From contig JAJFUG010000163.1 in the NCBI GenBank assembly GCA_021372515.1, positions 1 through 27,410 of the forward strand: a stretch of DNA of 27,410 nt, read 5' to 3'. The notes under the pieces were generated by a model. The model saw nothing but the letters and a program-made list of their open reading frames with translations. It had not been told where the DNA came from and searched no databases. Position numbers and translations under genes: made by a program. This document shows positions 1 to 5,734 of the stretch, piece after piece. Source of the stretch: a bacterium (GTDB taxonomy: Bacteria; Gemmatimonadota; Glassbacteria; GWA2-58-10). Position 1 is the first letter of the stretch. The number at the start of each line of letters is the position of its first letter.

Positions 1-357
1 CAGCCCGCTGGCCGAGTTGGCGGTCTTGAACAGCACCGCGCGCTCCACCGGCAGGTGCAGGGCCAGCAGTTCTTCCTGCTCCACGGCTTTGGGGTTGTCG
101 CTTTCGACCACCAGCGCGGGCAGGATGAAGCGCTCGGGCGGGATCTCGGCCATGCCCGGTGAGCTCCGCAGATAGTGGGAGGGAAGGTCCACGTGCGTGC
201 CGCTGTGGGCGCAGAGGGTGAGCTTCGACACAGTGACCGAGTCGCCCGCCTCCAGCGAGTAGACTTTCTCGCGCACATAGGCCGGGTCGCCGGGGTAGAC
301 CGGGGCCTCGGCGCCCAGGGTGACCGAGAGGTCGAAGATTTCGGTGAATGCAATCAT
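1..357 (-). CDS. Cyclase family protein, kynurenine formamidase type (3'-truncated by window edge)
   Basis: This is the first 119 codons of a minus-strand gene that runs off the left edge. The translation contains HSGTHVDLPSHY at residues 51-62. This is the HxGTHxDxPxH metal-binding signature of the cyclase/kynurenine formamidase (KynB-like) superfamily, whose members hydrolyse N-formylkynurenine or related amides with a divalent metal. The N-terminus (FDLSVTLGAEAPVYPGDP) matches the usual D-S/L-S...P-x-x-P-G-D-P opening of the family, and no signal peptide is visible, so it is probably cytoplasmic. The start at 357 (ATG ATT) is chosen from the family alignment. No Shine-Dalgarno is visible directly upstream, which is unusual here because most other genes in the window have a GGAG-type site. 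Only 11 bp separate it from the AT-rich gene upstream, and the 12 bp around its start are duplicated at that gene's start. The substrate cannot be told from the sequence. Confidence 0.85.
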   Translation of the reverse strand, partial: MIAFTEIFDLSVTLGAEAPVYPGDPAYVREKVYSLEAGDSVTVSKLTLCAHSGTHVDLPSHYLRSSPGMAEIPPERFILPALVVESDNPKAVEQEELLALHLPVERAVLFKTANSASGL

Positions 358-363
358 ATTGGT
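352..363. repeat. 12-bp direct repeat, copy 1 (at the cyclase start codon)
   Basis: AATCATATTGGT on the plus strand, read as ACCAATATGATT on the coding strand. It includes the ATG of the cyclase gene. An identical copy lies at 846-857 over the start of the neighbouring AT-rich gene. The bases on either side of the two copies differ, so the match is exactly 12 bp. Confidence 0.85.
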
Positions 364-368
364 TCAGC

Positions 369-851
369 TTATTTGTTTGTGATTCCGATCAGAGTGAATA
401 TACAGCCCGCAATAAACGCTACTCCACTTCCCCATTGAAGAATCAGATATGAACTCTTTAGATAATTAAATAAATTGTCGCGAATACTATTGAATATATC
501 GTCTGTTGCTTCGTTGCTATAGAATTTTAATGCTGCTTTTTGATATCTATTTCGATCTCTCGATGCGTTTGTTGCTGAAGCATATTTCATAACAACTAAC
601 ATCAGTATTCCGGAGATAAACGACCAAGGACCAAAGTACTGCCAAAGAGAGATAGTCGTTCTTGCTTGAATAAAGCCTATAGAAACAGTTGCTGCTGCAC
701 CATTAGCGAGCCAAATGTGCTTTTCAAGATCGGCAATGCTTTCTGACTCGAAATTACGAGATCGATCCCAATAGTCTTTCAGAATTTCTTCGAGCCAATC
801 CAATTCTTCTGGTGAGTATTCTCTAATTTTTTTGCCCATAGACGGAATCAT
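369..851 (-). CDS. Small AT-rich membrane protein of unknown function
   Basis: A 160-residue protein of no family I recognise. It has a charged N-terminal part (residues about 1-50, with SPEELDWLEEILKDYW). Two or three hydrophobic segments follow: around LANGAAATVSIGFIQA, around WSFISGILMLVVMKYA, and near the C-terminus QWGSGVAFIAGCIFTLIGI. It is therefore probably an inner-membrane protein with a soluble N-terminal domain. The start at 851 follows AAAGGAG with 6-nt spacing. The open frame extends further upstream, but only through the palindromic repeat at 865-964. A second in-frame ATG lies at 839. The base composition is clearly AT-rich, unlike all neighbours, which suggests recent acquisition. 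Exact 12-bp direct repeats at 352-363 and 846-857 bracket nearly the whole gene. It could be an accessory gene, for example stress or defence related, but nothing in the sequence proves this. Confidence 0.7.
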   Translation of the reverse strand: MIPSMGKKIREYSPEELDWLEEILKDYWDRSRNFESESIADLEKHIWLANGAAATVSIGFIQARTTISLWQYFGPWSFISGILMLVVMKYASATNASRDRNRYQKAALKFYSNEATDDIFNSIRDNLFNYLKSSYLILQWGSGVAFIAGCIFTLIGITNK

Positions 852-857
852 ATTGGT
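846..857. repeat. 12-bp direct repeat, copy 2 (at the AT-rich gene start codon)
   Basis: AATCATATTGGT, identical to 352-363 and 494 bp away. On the coding strand it supplies the ATG ATT that opens the AT-rich membrane gene. The AAAGGAG ribosome-binding site lies just outside this copy, so the site would have belonged to the cyclase gene before insertion. Confidence 0.85.
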
Positions 858-864
858 CTCCTTT

Positions 865-964
865 AAATCCCCCTCGGTCCCCCTTTGAAAAAGGGGGAGG
901 CGCTTGCCCATTTGTCCGGTTAGCGGATTCCCCCCTTTCGTAAAGGGGGGCAGGGGGGATTTTC
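865..964. repeat. C/G-run palindromic intergenic repeat (nested hairpins)
   Basis: Two short hairpins, TCCCCCTTTGAAAAAGGGGGA (about 879-898) and CCCCCCTTTCGTAAAGGGGGG (about 930-950), lie between outer arms AAATCCCCCTC (865-875) and CAGGGGGGATTTT (951-963) that can also pair. The RNA would form a three-way-junction shape. The element fills most of the gap between the TudS-like gene and the AT-rich gene, and its outer arm touches the ribosome-binding site of the latter. A degenerate relative lies at 8421-8513. This layout is typical of dispersed non-coding repeats; the reading frame through it is not a gene. Confidence 0.8.
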
Positions 965-989
965 CCCAAAGCACCCATGCGGAGGGAAA

Positions 990-1688
990 CTATTTATGCT
1001 CCGAGTCCACACTCTTCAGCCAGGCCAGGGTTTTCTCCTCCTCGCCGTCCAGGTTGCCCAGCACCGGGATGTCCAGGCCGGCCTCTTTCATCTGCGCGCG
1101 CAGTTCCTCGATGTAGACCCCCTGCCCCTGACCGGGCTCGTTTTTCAGGTCGTGGGTCGTGGTCACGCCGCAGGAGGGGCTGCCCTCGCTGCCGATCACG
1201 CCCAGCACCTTGAAGCCCTGGAAACGGTACTCTTTCATCTGGTAGACTGTCTGCGCGGCGAGATGACGCATAATCTTGCGCGAGGGCTCCATCTCCAGCG
1301 CCTGGCGCAGGTATTCCTGCGGCGGGTCATCCTTGTCGCGGCCCAGGCCCATGGTCATGGTCTCCGGGCAGCCCATCTGCACCAGGCCGATCCCGTGCTC
1401 CATACAGAAGGCGACAATCGGATGGACCGAGTCGGGCCAGAAATTGGCGCACTGGTGCATGCGGGCGTTCATGTTCAACAGGCAGTGGGCCACGAACAGC
1501 ACCTTGTAGCTGCGCTTGTCGGCGAAATCGCGCTTGATCTTCGGCTGGTCGAGCAGGCGGAACCCCGACTGCTCGGCCTCGGCCACGGCGGCCAGCAGCG
1601 GGCAGGCTCCCGCGGCCGCGGCTATCCGCCGCAGGAAGGCCCCGCGCCGGATGGGGTTGGCGCCTCGGGTTTCATCACGTTCCGGCAT
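990..1688 (-). CDS. TudS/DUF523-like putative desulfidase with Tat-type signal
   Basis: A 232-residue protein related to the DUF523/TudS family, whose characterised member removes sulfur from 2-thiouracil using an iron-sulfur cluster held by three cysteines. Three well-placed cysteines are visible: C69 in AHCLLN, C107 in MGCPE and C173 in GSPSCG, which are the three family signatures. The N-terminus has RRGAFLRR followed by a hydrophobic Ala-rich stretch (residues 14-38), which reads as a twin-arginine signal. Export is unusual for this family but would suit a protein that folds around a cofactor first. The start at 1688 follows AGGAGG with 5-nt spacing; a TTG directly before it is an alternative. 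It leads a minus-strand operon with the AT-rich gene and the cyclase and has a convincing promoter at 1739-1768. The true substrate is unknown. Confidence 0.75.
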   Translation of the reverse strand: MPERDETRGANPIRRGAFLRRIAAAAGACPLLAAVAEAEQSGFRLLDQPKIKRDFADKRSYKVLFVAHCLLNMNARMHQCANFWPDSVHPIVAFCMEHGIGLVQMGCPETMTMGLGRDKDDPPQEYLRQALEMEPSRKIMRHLAAQTVYQMKEYRFQGFKVLGVIGSEGSPSCGVTTTHDLKNEPGQGQGVYIEELRAQMKEAGLDIPVLGNLDGEEEKTLAWLKSVDSEHK

Positions 1689-1710
1689 CAATACCTCCTG
1701 TGTGCTTGTA

Positions 1711-1785
1711 GACTGTCCGGGTGACTGCCCGGCGCTTGATTCTAAGTGATTGGATCGCGGGATGTCAAGAAAACAGCGGACAGTC
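1711..1785. repeat. 9-bp inverted repeat around the TudS-like gene promoter
   Basis: GACTGTCCG at 1711-1719 and CGGACAGTC at 1777-1785 are perfect inverted copies, 57 bp apart, and the predicted promoter lies between them. A smaller hairpin, CCGGG...CCCGG (1717-1732), overlaps the left arm close to the expected transcription start. The arms could be operator half-sites or part of a terminator/leader structure. Confidence 0.5.
1739..1768 (-). promoter_or_regulatory. Sigma70-like promoter for the TudS-like operon
   Basis: On the minus strand TTGACA (1768-1763) is followed after 18 bp by TAGAAT (1744-1739). The -35 box is perfect and the -10 box matches five of six consensus positions. It sits about 50 bp upstream of the TudS-like start and just after the stop of the DUF819 gene, so the operon need not depend on readthrough. 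Confidence 0.6.
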
Positions 1786-1799
1786 GCGGCCTTCCTCTC

Positions 1800-2999
1800 T
1801 CAGTGCAGGAGCGCCTCCAGCAACCGTCCCACCGCAACCCCGCAGTAGGTGCCGATCACGTAGCCCCAGACTCCGATCAGGAACGCGGGGATGATGAGCC
1901 GCGGCCAGTTACGGGAGATCGCCACCGCGGCCGAGTTCATCGGGCCGCCGATGTTGGCGATCGAGGCCAGGATCATCTCCTGCAGCTTGAACCCGAACAG
2001 CCGTCCCAGTCCGAAAGTGACCGCCATGTTTACCGCGATCATCAGGGCGCAGACCACGAGCAGAAGCGGGGCCTCGGTCAGGATTCCACGCACGCTGGCC
2101 GGCACGCCGATCAGCACGAAAAACAGGTAGATCGCAAATGTGCCCAGTTCCTGGGTGCCGCGCAGGTTTTCGCTCAGGCGCGGGAACGCGAGGACAAAGA
2201 GCACGGTCAACGTGGTGTAGAGCAGGAAACGGTTGCCCAGCAGGGTGAGAAGCGGCTCGCCGATCCCGGAGGCGGCCACCGCCTGGCTGATTTTTGTGGC
2301 CAGGGTCACGATGAAAAAGGCCAGGGCCAGGTTCCGGGCGATGTCGAGCAGGGAGACTGGACGGGCGCGCCAGAAGTCCTGGGCCTGCTCCCCGGTCTGT
2401 CCCTCTTCGCGCAGCTCTGTCTCCGGCAGGCTGCCGAATGCGCGCATCGCCCAGGTCAGGCCGGGCAAGGCCAGCAGGACCAGGATATACATGGCCATTA
2501 CCAGGTTGTCGGCCACGATCAGGGCGTTGGAGATATTTTCCGGCGGTCTGAAAATCGAGACACAGGCCAGGAAATTGATGCTCCCGCCGATGTAGCTGGC
2601 GGTCATGATCCCAGAAACCGCCGCGATGGATTCCACCGAGCGGCTGAAAACCAGGCCCGCCGCCAGGCCGCCGGCAATCGTGCCCAGGGCGCTCAGGTGG
2701 AACAGGCCCAGCAGGCGGCCGGTCTCTTTCCATATCTTGCGGATATCGCATTTGAACAGCAGCAGCGGGATGGAAAGCGGGACCACGTAGTCCCAGACCG
2801 TATCGTAGACCGGGCTGCGGGTGGGTATGACGTGCGTGTTGGAAAGAAGCAGCCCACCCAGGAGCGCCAGGACCGGACCGCTTACCCGCGTGCCCCAGCG
2901 GTAGCTCTGCTCCAGCCAGATCGCCGCGGCCGCGGCCAGCACGATCAGGGTCCAGAGGCTCAGGCTGTCTTGCGGCAGGATCAAGGCGGTCTCGGACAT
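1800..2999 (-). CDS. DUF819 family integral membrane protein
   Basis: A 399-residue protein with about ten hydrophobic segments along its length and conserved-looking stretches such as SYIGGSINF (near residue 150) and ASIANIGGPMNSAA near the C-terminus. These glycine-rich broken-helix motifs are typical of the DUF819 family, which is related to secondary carriers. No substrate is established for the family. The length is normal (about 380-410 residues). The start at 2999 is chosen because GGAGGTG precedes it by 5 nt; the frame stays open a further 38 codons upstream, but that part is Arg-rich and non-membrane and is probably untranslated. A soluble loop around GSLPETELREEGQTG splits the protein into two halves. 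It is divergent from the PLP enzyme gene. Confidence 0.85.
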   Translation of the reverse strand: MSETALILPQDSLSLWTLIVLAAAAAIWLEQSYRWGTRVSGPVLALLGGLLLSNTHVIPTRSPVYDTVWDYVVPLSIPLLLFKCDIRKIWKETGRLLGLFHLSALGTIAGGLAAGLVFSRSVESIAAVSGIMTASYIGGSINFLACVSIFRPPENISNALIVADNLVMAMYILVLLALPGLTWAMRAFGSLPETELREEGQTGEQAQDFWRARPVSLLDIARNLALAFFIVTLATKISQAVAASGIGEPLLTLLGNRFLLYTTLTVLFVLAFPRLSENLRGTQELGTFAIYLFFVLIGVPASVRGILTEAPLLLVVCALMIAVNMAVTFGLGRLFGFKLQEMILASIANIGGPMNSAAVAISRNWPRLIIPAFLIGVWGYVIGTYCGVAVGRLLEALLH

Positions 3000-3059
3000 C
3001 CTGACACCTCCGACAGTTCTTCGGTGGCTGCGGGTGGACTTAACGGGCCGGACCGCGCA

Positions 3060-3088
3060 AAGATACCGCTGACCGGGGCGCGGAGCAA
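3060..3088 (-). promoter_or_regulatory. Possible promoter for the DUF819 gene
   Basis: Minus strand TTGCTC (3088-3083), a 17-bp spacer, then TATCTT (3065-3060), about 60 bp upstream of the chosen start. Spacing is ideal, but the boxes match the sigma70 consensus in only three and four positions. Confidence 0.35.
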
Positions 3089-3163
3089 CATTCTTTTTCC
3101 GTCCTAAGGTCACGTTTATGCTGGTTTGCCGGATTAGTTCATTATTCCGGAAGATGTTTTTGA

Positions 3164-4357
3164 TTGACTAACCCGGCTCTGAAAGGTACTTTTCACGATC
3201 TACAATTGAGATGGTCCGGCAGGGATCTGCGCGTTTCTGATTTCGGAGGAGTGGTGCTGGATAACATAGTGCTTCAGGGTCCGGTCGGTCCGGAAATCCT
3301 GGTGAACGGGAAGAAGTATCTGTATTTCGGCGGATCGGATTACCTGGGCATGTCCTCGCGCGAGCAGGTGATGGCCGGTGCGCGGGCCGCCATCGAGCGT
3401 TTCGGTGTCAGCTCGGCCGCCTCGCGGGTCTCCTCCGGGACCAATGTGCTGCACCTGGAGCTGGAATCGGCCCTGGCCGCTTTTTCGGCCGAGGAGGAGG
3501 CGGTGATTTTCTCCTCCGGCTACCTCGGTATGAACGTGCTGCTCGGAGGGGTCGCCCGCGAGGGTGACCGGGTGTTCCTGCAGGAGGATGCGCACAGCAG
3601 TGTCAAGGAGGCGGTGGTCCTGACCGGCCTGCCCTGCGACACTTTCAGTCTTTCTGACCTGGAGGGTTTCCGCTCCGCGGTGAAACGTCCGGCCCGCACG
3701 GGTGGACGGCTGCTGGTGGTGGGCGAGGGGGTCTCGCCGCTGATGGGGACCATTTTCCCACTGCCGGAGGTGCTGGAGCGCCTGGAGGGGACCGAGGCCC
3801 TGGTCCTGCTGGATGATGCTCACGCGTTCGGTGCGCTGGGAAAGAACGGCCGCGGCACGGCCGAGTATTTCGGGTTGAGCGGGGATGAGCGCCTGCACCG
3901 CTGCGCCACGTTGAGCAAGGCTTTCGGCTCTTTCGGCGGCTGTATCGACGGTTCGCACCAGCTCATTGAGGCGGTCCGCGAGCGTTCGATGGCCTATGTC
4001 TGCTCGACTCCGCCTCCGGCGCCGATCCTGGGGGCGGCCCTGGCCGCGGTGCGCCTGGCCGCCGAGCGTCCCCAACTGCTCGAGAAGCTGCGCCGCAATG
4101 TTTCCTATCTGAAAGACGGCCTGCGCGGTCTGGGCCTGGAGGCGGATTCCACGCCCGTGCCCATCATCCCGGTCTGTCTGGAGGATGCCGCCCGGCTCAG
4201 GAAAATCTGCTCCGGGCTGGAAAACGACGGCATAGTCGCCCCGTTAATGACTTATCCCGGTTCGCCGGCCCACGGCATGATCCGCCTGGCTGTCTCCTCC
4301 CTTCACGCAGAGCTTCAGATACAAAGCCTGCTGGACAGTCTGGCCCGCCATCTCTGA
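3164..4357 (+). CDS. Alpha-oxoamine synthase family PLP enzyme (AONS/KBL-like)
   Basis: A 397-residue fold-type I PLP enzyme of the family that joins an amino acid to an acyl-CoA with loss of CO2, as in 8-amino-7-oxononanoate synthase, 2-amino-3-ketobutyrate CoA ligase and serine palmitoyltransferase. Visible signatures are GSDYLGMS (equivalent to NYLGLA), SRVSSGTNVLHLELE, DDAHAFG for the PLP-ring aspartate region, and TLSKAFGSFGG with the Schiff-base lysine at K252. No signal peptide is present. No other biotin, threonine-catabolism or sphingolipid gene is nearby, so the product cannot be assigned. The start is uncertain: 3164 is TTG with only a weak GGAAG upstream, while GTG codons at 3251 and 3254 follow GGAGGA closely but would remove part of the N-terminal arm. 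It is divergent from DUF819. Confidence 0.8.
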   Translation: MTNPALKGTFHDLQLRWSGRDLRVSDFGGVVLDNIVLQGPVGPEILVNGKKYLYFGGSDYLGMSSREQVMAGARAAIERFGVSSAASRVSSGTNVLHLELESALAAFSAEEEAVIFSSGYLGMNVLLGGVAREGDRVFLQEDAHSSVKEAVVLTGLPCDTFSLSDLEGFRSAVKRPARTGGRLLVVGEGVSPLMGTIFPLPEVLERLEGTEALVLLDDAHAFGALGKNGRGTAEYFGLSGDERLHRCATLSKAFGSFGGCIDGSHQLIEAVRERSMAYVCSTPPPAPILGAALAAVRLAAERPQLLEKLRRNVSYLKDGLRGLGLEADSTPVPIIPVCLEDAARLRKICSGLENDGIVAPLMTYPGSPAHGMIRLAVSSLHAELQIQSLLDSLARHL

Positions 4358-4406
4358 GATGTCCCCGCGTTGCCGACGCCTCACTGGTTGTCTCCACTCT
4401 CCACGC

Positions 4407-4463
4407 CGCTCCGGCCACTGTCACGCATCTATTAAATAGGATGTAACTCGACAGGCCGGAGCG
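4407..4463. repeat. Long imperfect inverted repeat downstream of the PLP enzyme gene
   Basis: The left arm (4407-4422, CGCTCCGGCC then TGTC) pairs with the right arm (4450-4463, GACAGGCCGGAGCG) with a 2-nt bulge. The loop contains the near-palindrome CATCTATTAAATAGGATG, so the stem can extend inward. There is no T-run, so it is not a standard terminator. It could be an attenuator-like leader of the next gene or a dispersed repeat. Confidence 0.6.
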
Positions 4464-4484
4464 TGGTCTCAGGGATGTATCCAA

Positions 4485-4498
4485 GAAGATGCATCTTC
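4485..4498. promoter_or_regulatory. Perfect 14-bp palindrome upstream of the Spy-like gene
   Basis: GAAGATGCATCTTC is fully self-complementary and lies 46 bp before the start codon of the Spy/CpxP-like gene. Size and position fit a dimeric repressor or activator site, but no regulator in the window can be linked to it. Confidence 0.35.
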
Positions 4499-4544
4499 AA
4501 GGCCTGACAACAACTGCTTGCGTGAACTCTGATGGAGGTGGGCG

Positions 4545-5177
4545 ATGCGTATTGCACCGGTAGTGCTGGCTTTGGGCCTGGTTTTCGGACTTTTTTGCGG
4601 TGTGCAGGCGCAGGAGCAGGACATTGCGGCCATTCCCGGCGGCGGGCCGGGACTGGGTGGGACGGGTTTCGGGCAGCGGATGGAGATGCTGCAGATGCTG
4701 AGGGAGGGAGGAGAGGGAGAGGCCGGGTTGGGCCGTCTGGGTGGCTGGAGGGGCCCGACTTTCCTGATCCGCGAGAAGGAAGCCCTGGGGCTGAGCCAGG
4801 AACAAGTGGATAAGCTCAAAACCCTGCGCCTGGACATGGTGCGCCAGGACTCCAAGCTGCGCGCCGACCTGCGCGTGGGCGAACTCGAATTGCACGACCT
4901 TCTGGACGGGGAGCAGGTGGACATGCCCAAGGTCGAGGCCAAGGTCAGGGCCCTGGGTGAGCTGAGGACCGGACTGGTCCTGGCCCGGATCAAGGCGCGG
5001 GTGGAGGCGGCCGCAGTGCTGAGCGCGGAGCAGAAAGACAGGGCGCTCAAACTCGGCAAGGACCGTCCCGGAAGGATGTTCCACCGCTTCGGCCGTGGAC
5101 TGGGGTTGCCCGGTGCGCCCGGCGTTCCGGACGCCCCCGGCGCGCCCGATCCGGCGCCCGGCCCGGGCGGCAACTGA
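4545..5177 (+). CDS. Spy/CpxP-like periplasmic protein
   Basis: A 210-residue exported protein. A Sec signal peptide is clear (residues 1-23, ending GVQAQ). The middle has the helical pattern of the Spy/CpxP/ZraP group: ALGLSQEQVDKLKTLRLDM at about 83-101, a long charged helix, and a second related motif AVLSAEQKDRAL at about 155-166, matching the LTxxQ repeats of that family. Members act as periplasmic chaperones or metal- and stress-responsive modulators. The mature N-terminus is Gly-rich and the C-terminus is a Pro-Gly-Ala tail with collagen-like spacing, both probably disordered. The start is well supported by GGAGGTG 4 nt upstream. It is preceded by a hairpin and a 14-bp palindrome and followed by a terminator at 5206-5238, so it is probably a single transcription unit. 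Confidence 0.75.
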   Translation: MRIAPVVLALGLVFGLFCGVQAQEQDIAAIPGGGPGLGGTGFGQRMEMLQMLREGGEGEAGLGRLGGWRGPTFLIREKEALGLSQEQVDKLKTLRLDMVRQDSKLRADLRVGELELHDLLDGEQVDMPKVEAKVRALGELRTGLVLARIKARVEAAAVLSAEQKDRALKLGKDRPGRMFHRFGRGLGLPGAPGVPDAPGAPDPAPGPGGN

Positions 5178-5205
5178 GCGCATAACACCCCACGACAATC
5201 CATAC

Positions 5206-5238
5206 AAGGGGAGCCGGCACGGGCTCCCCTTTCTGTTT
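5206..5238. terminator. Bidirectional rho-independent terminator
   Basis: AAGGGGAGCC (5206-5215), a 6-nt loop, then GGCTCCCCTT (5222-5231) followed by TTCTGTTT. The 10-bp stem lies between the convergent Spy-like and HicB-like genes and ends at the stop codon of the latter, so it can serve both. The tail is T-rich on the plus strand and weaker on the minus strand. Confidence 0.75.
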
Positions 5239-5498
5239 CAGAGCAGCCCCTCCGGCGCGCTGAGGGGCCTGTCCCCGCGCAGCGCTTCCAGGGCCTCCTC
5301 CAGCTCACCACGCTGCTCCGTGTTCTCGAAGAAAAAAGCCAGCGCCTCGCCCATCCTCCGGGCGGCCTCGCGGAACGAACCGCCGACGGTCTGGACGTTG
5401 AGCTGCGGGCAGGTGACCAGAACCTCGCTGTCAGCTCCGCCGCCCAGCTGCTCGAACTCCAGGTCTATCCCGAATTTCACGCGTTTGCCCGGCTCCAT
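5238..5498 (-). CDS. Small HicB-like (UPF0150-type) protein, no toxin partner
   Basis: An 86-residue protein. An N-terminal beta-rich part (VKFGIDLEFEQLGGGADSEV) is followed by VLVTCPQLNVQTVGGSFREAARRMGEALAFFF. The order of a P-x-L motif, a G-x-(S/T) turn and a helix EAxxxxxEAL resembles the partial RNase-H-like fold of HicB antitoxins and solo UPF0150 proteins. A ribosome-binding site GAGG lies 5 nt before the ATG at 5498. No HicA-like short basic ORF is adjacent, and no DNA-binding C-terminal domain is present, so a toxin-antitoxin role is not supported. It is convergent with the Spy-like gene and divergent from the beta-helix gene. The family call is tentative, but the ORF looks real. Confidence 0.55.
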   Translation of the reverse strand: MEPGKRVKFGIDLEFEQLGGGADSEVLVTCPQLNVQTVGGSFREAARRMGEALAFFFENTEQRGELEEALEALRGDRPLSAPEGLL

Positions 5499-5621
5499 TT
5501 CGCCTCGCTTTCCTGTGCTGATACAATCAACAAACCACTTCAGAATAATATAGGATTCCTACCCGGCCATCCAGTGGAGGCGGGCTTTTTCAGACGGCCG
5601 GGAAGCTCGTGAAGGAATTCC

Positions 5622-5650
5622 TTGACTGTCCGCCCGCCCACCCGTATACA
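5622..5650 (+). promoter_or_regulatory. Sigma70-like promoter for the beta-helix gene
   Basis: TTGACT (5622-5627), a 17-bp spacer, then TATACA (5645-5650). Both boxes match five of six consensus positions. It lies about 85 bp upstream of the start codon of the secreted beta-helix protein, in the gap between divergent genes. Confidence 0.6.
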
Positions 5651-5734
5651 GTTATCACTTCTGTCAAAACAACACTTCGGATTTCTCTGTCCTATTGATT
5701 ATTGCCGGACAACACCTGCCGGAAGGAGAGCCGG

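Noticed and set aside
852-974. N-terminal extension of the AT-rich membrane protein
   Set aside because: The extra 41 residues are the translation of the palindromic repeat (PLPPFTKGG-type), and the ribosome-binding site supports the start at 851.
1746-3107. Long plus-strand open frame opposite the DUF819 gene
   Set aside because: Its product is Gln-Arg-Asp-rich with no fold and lies wholly antisense to a clear membrane protein; it is a GC-driven shadow.
3154-3171. ATG at 3154 as start of the PLP enzyme
   Set aside because: That frame reads five codons and stops at TAA, so it cannot start the gene.
5238-5498. HicAB toxin-antitoxin system
   Set aside because: Only a HicB-like fold is suggested. 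No HicA-like short basic protein lies on either side, and the neighbours are on the opposite strand.
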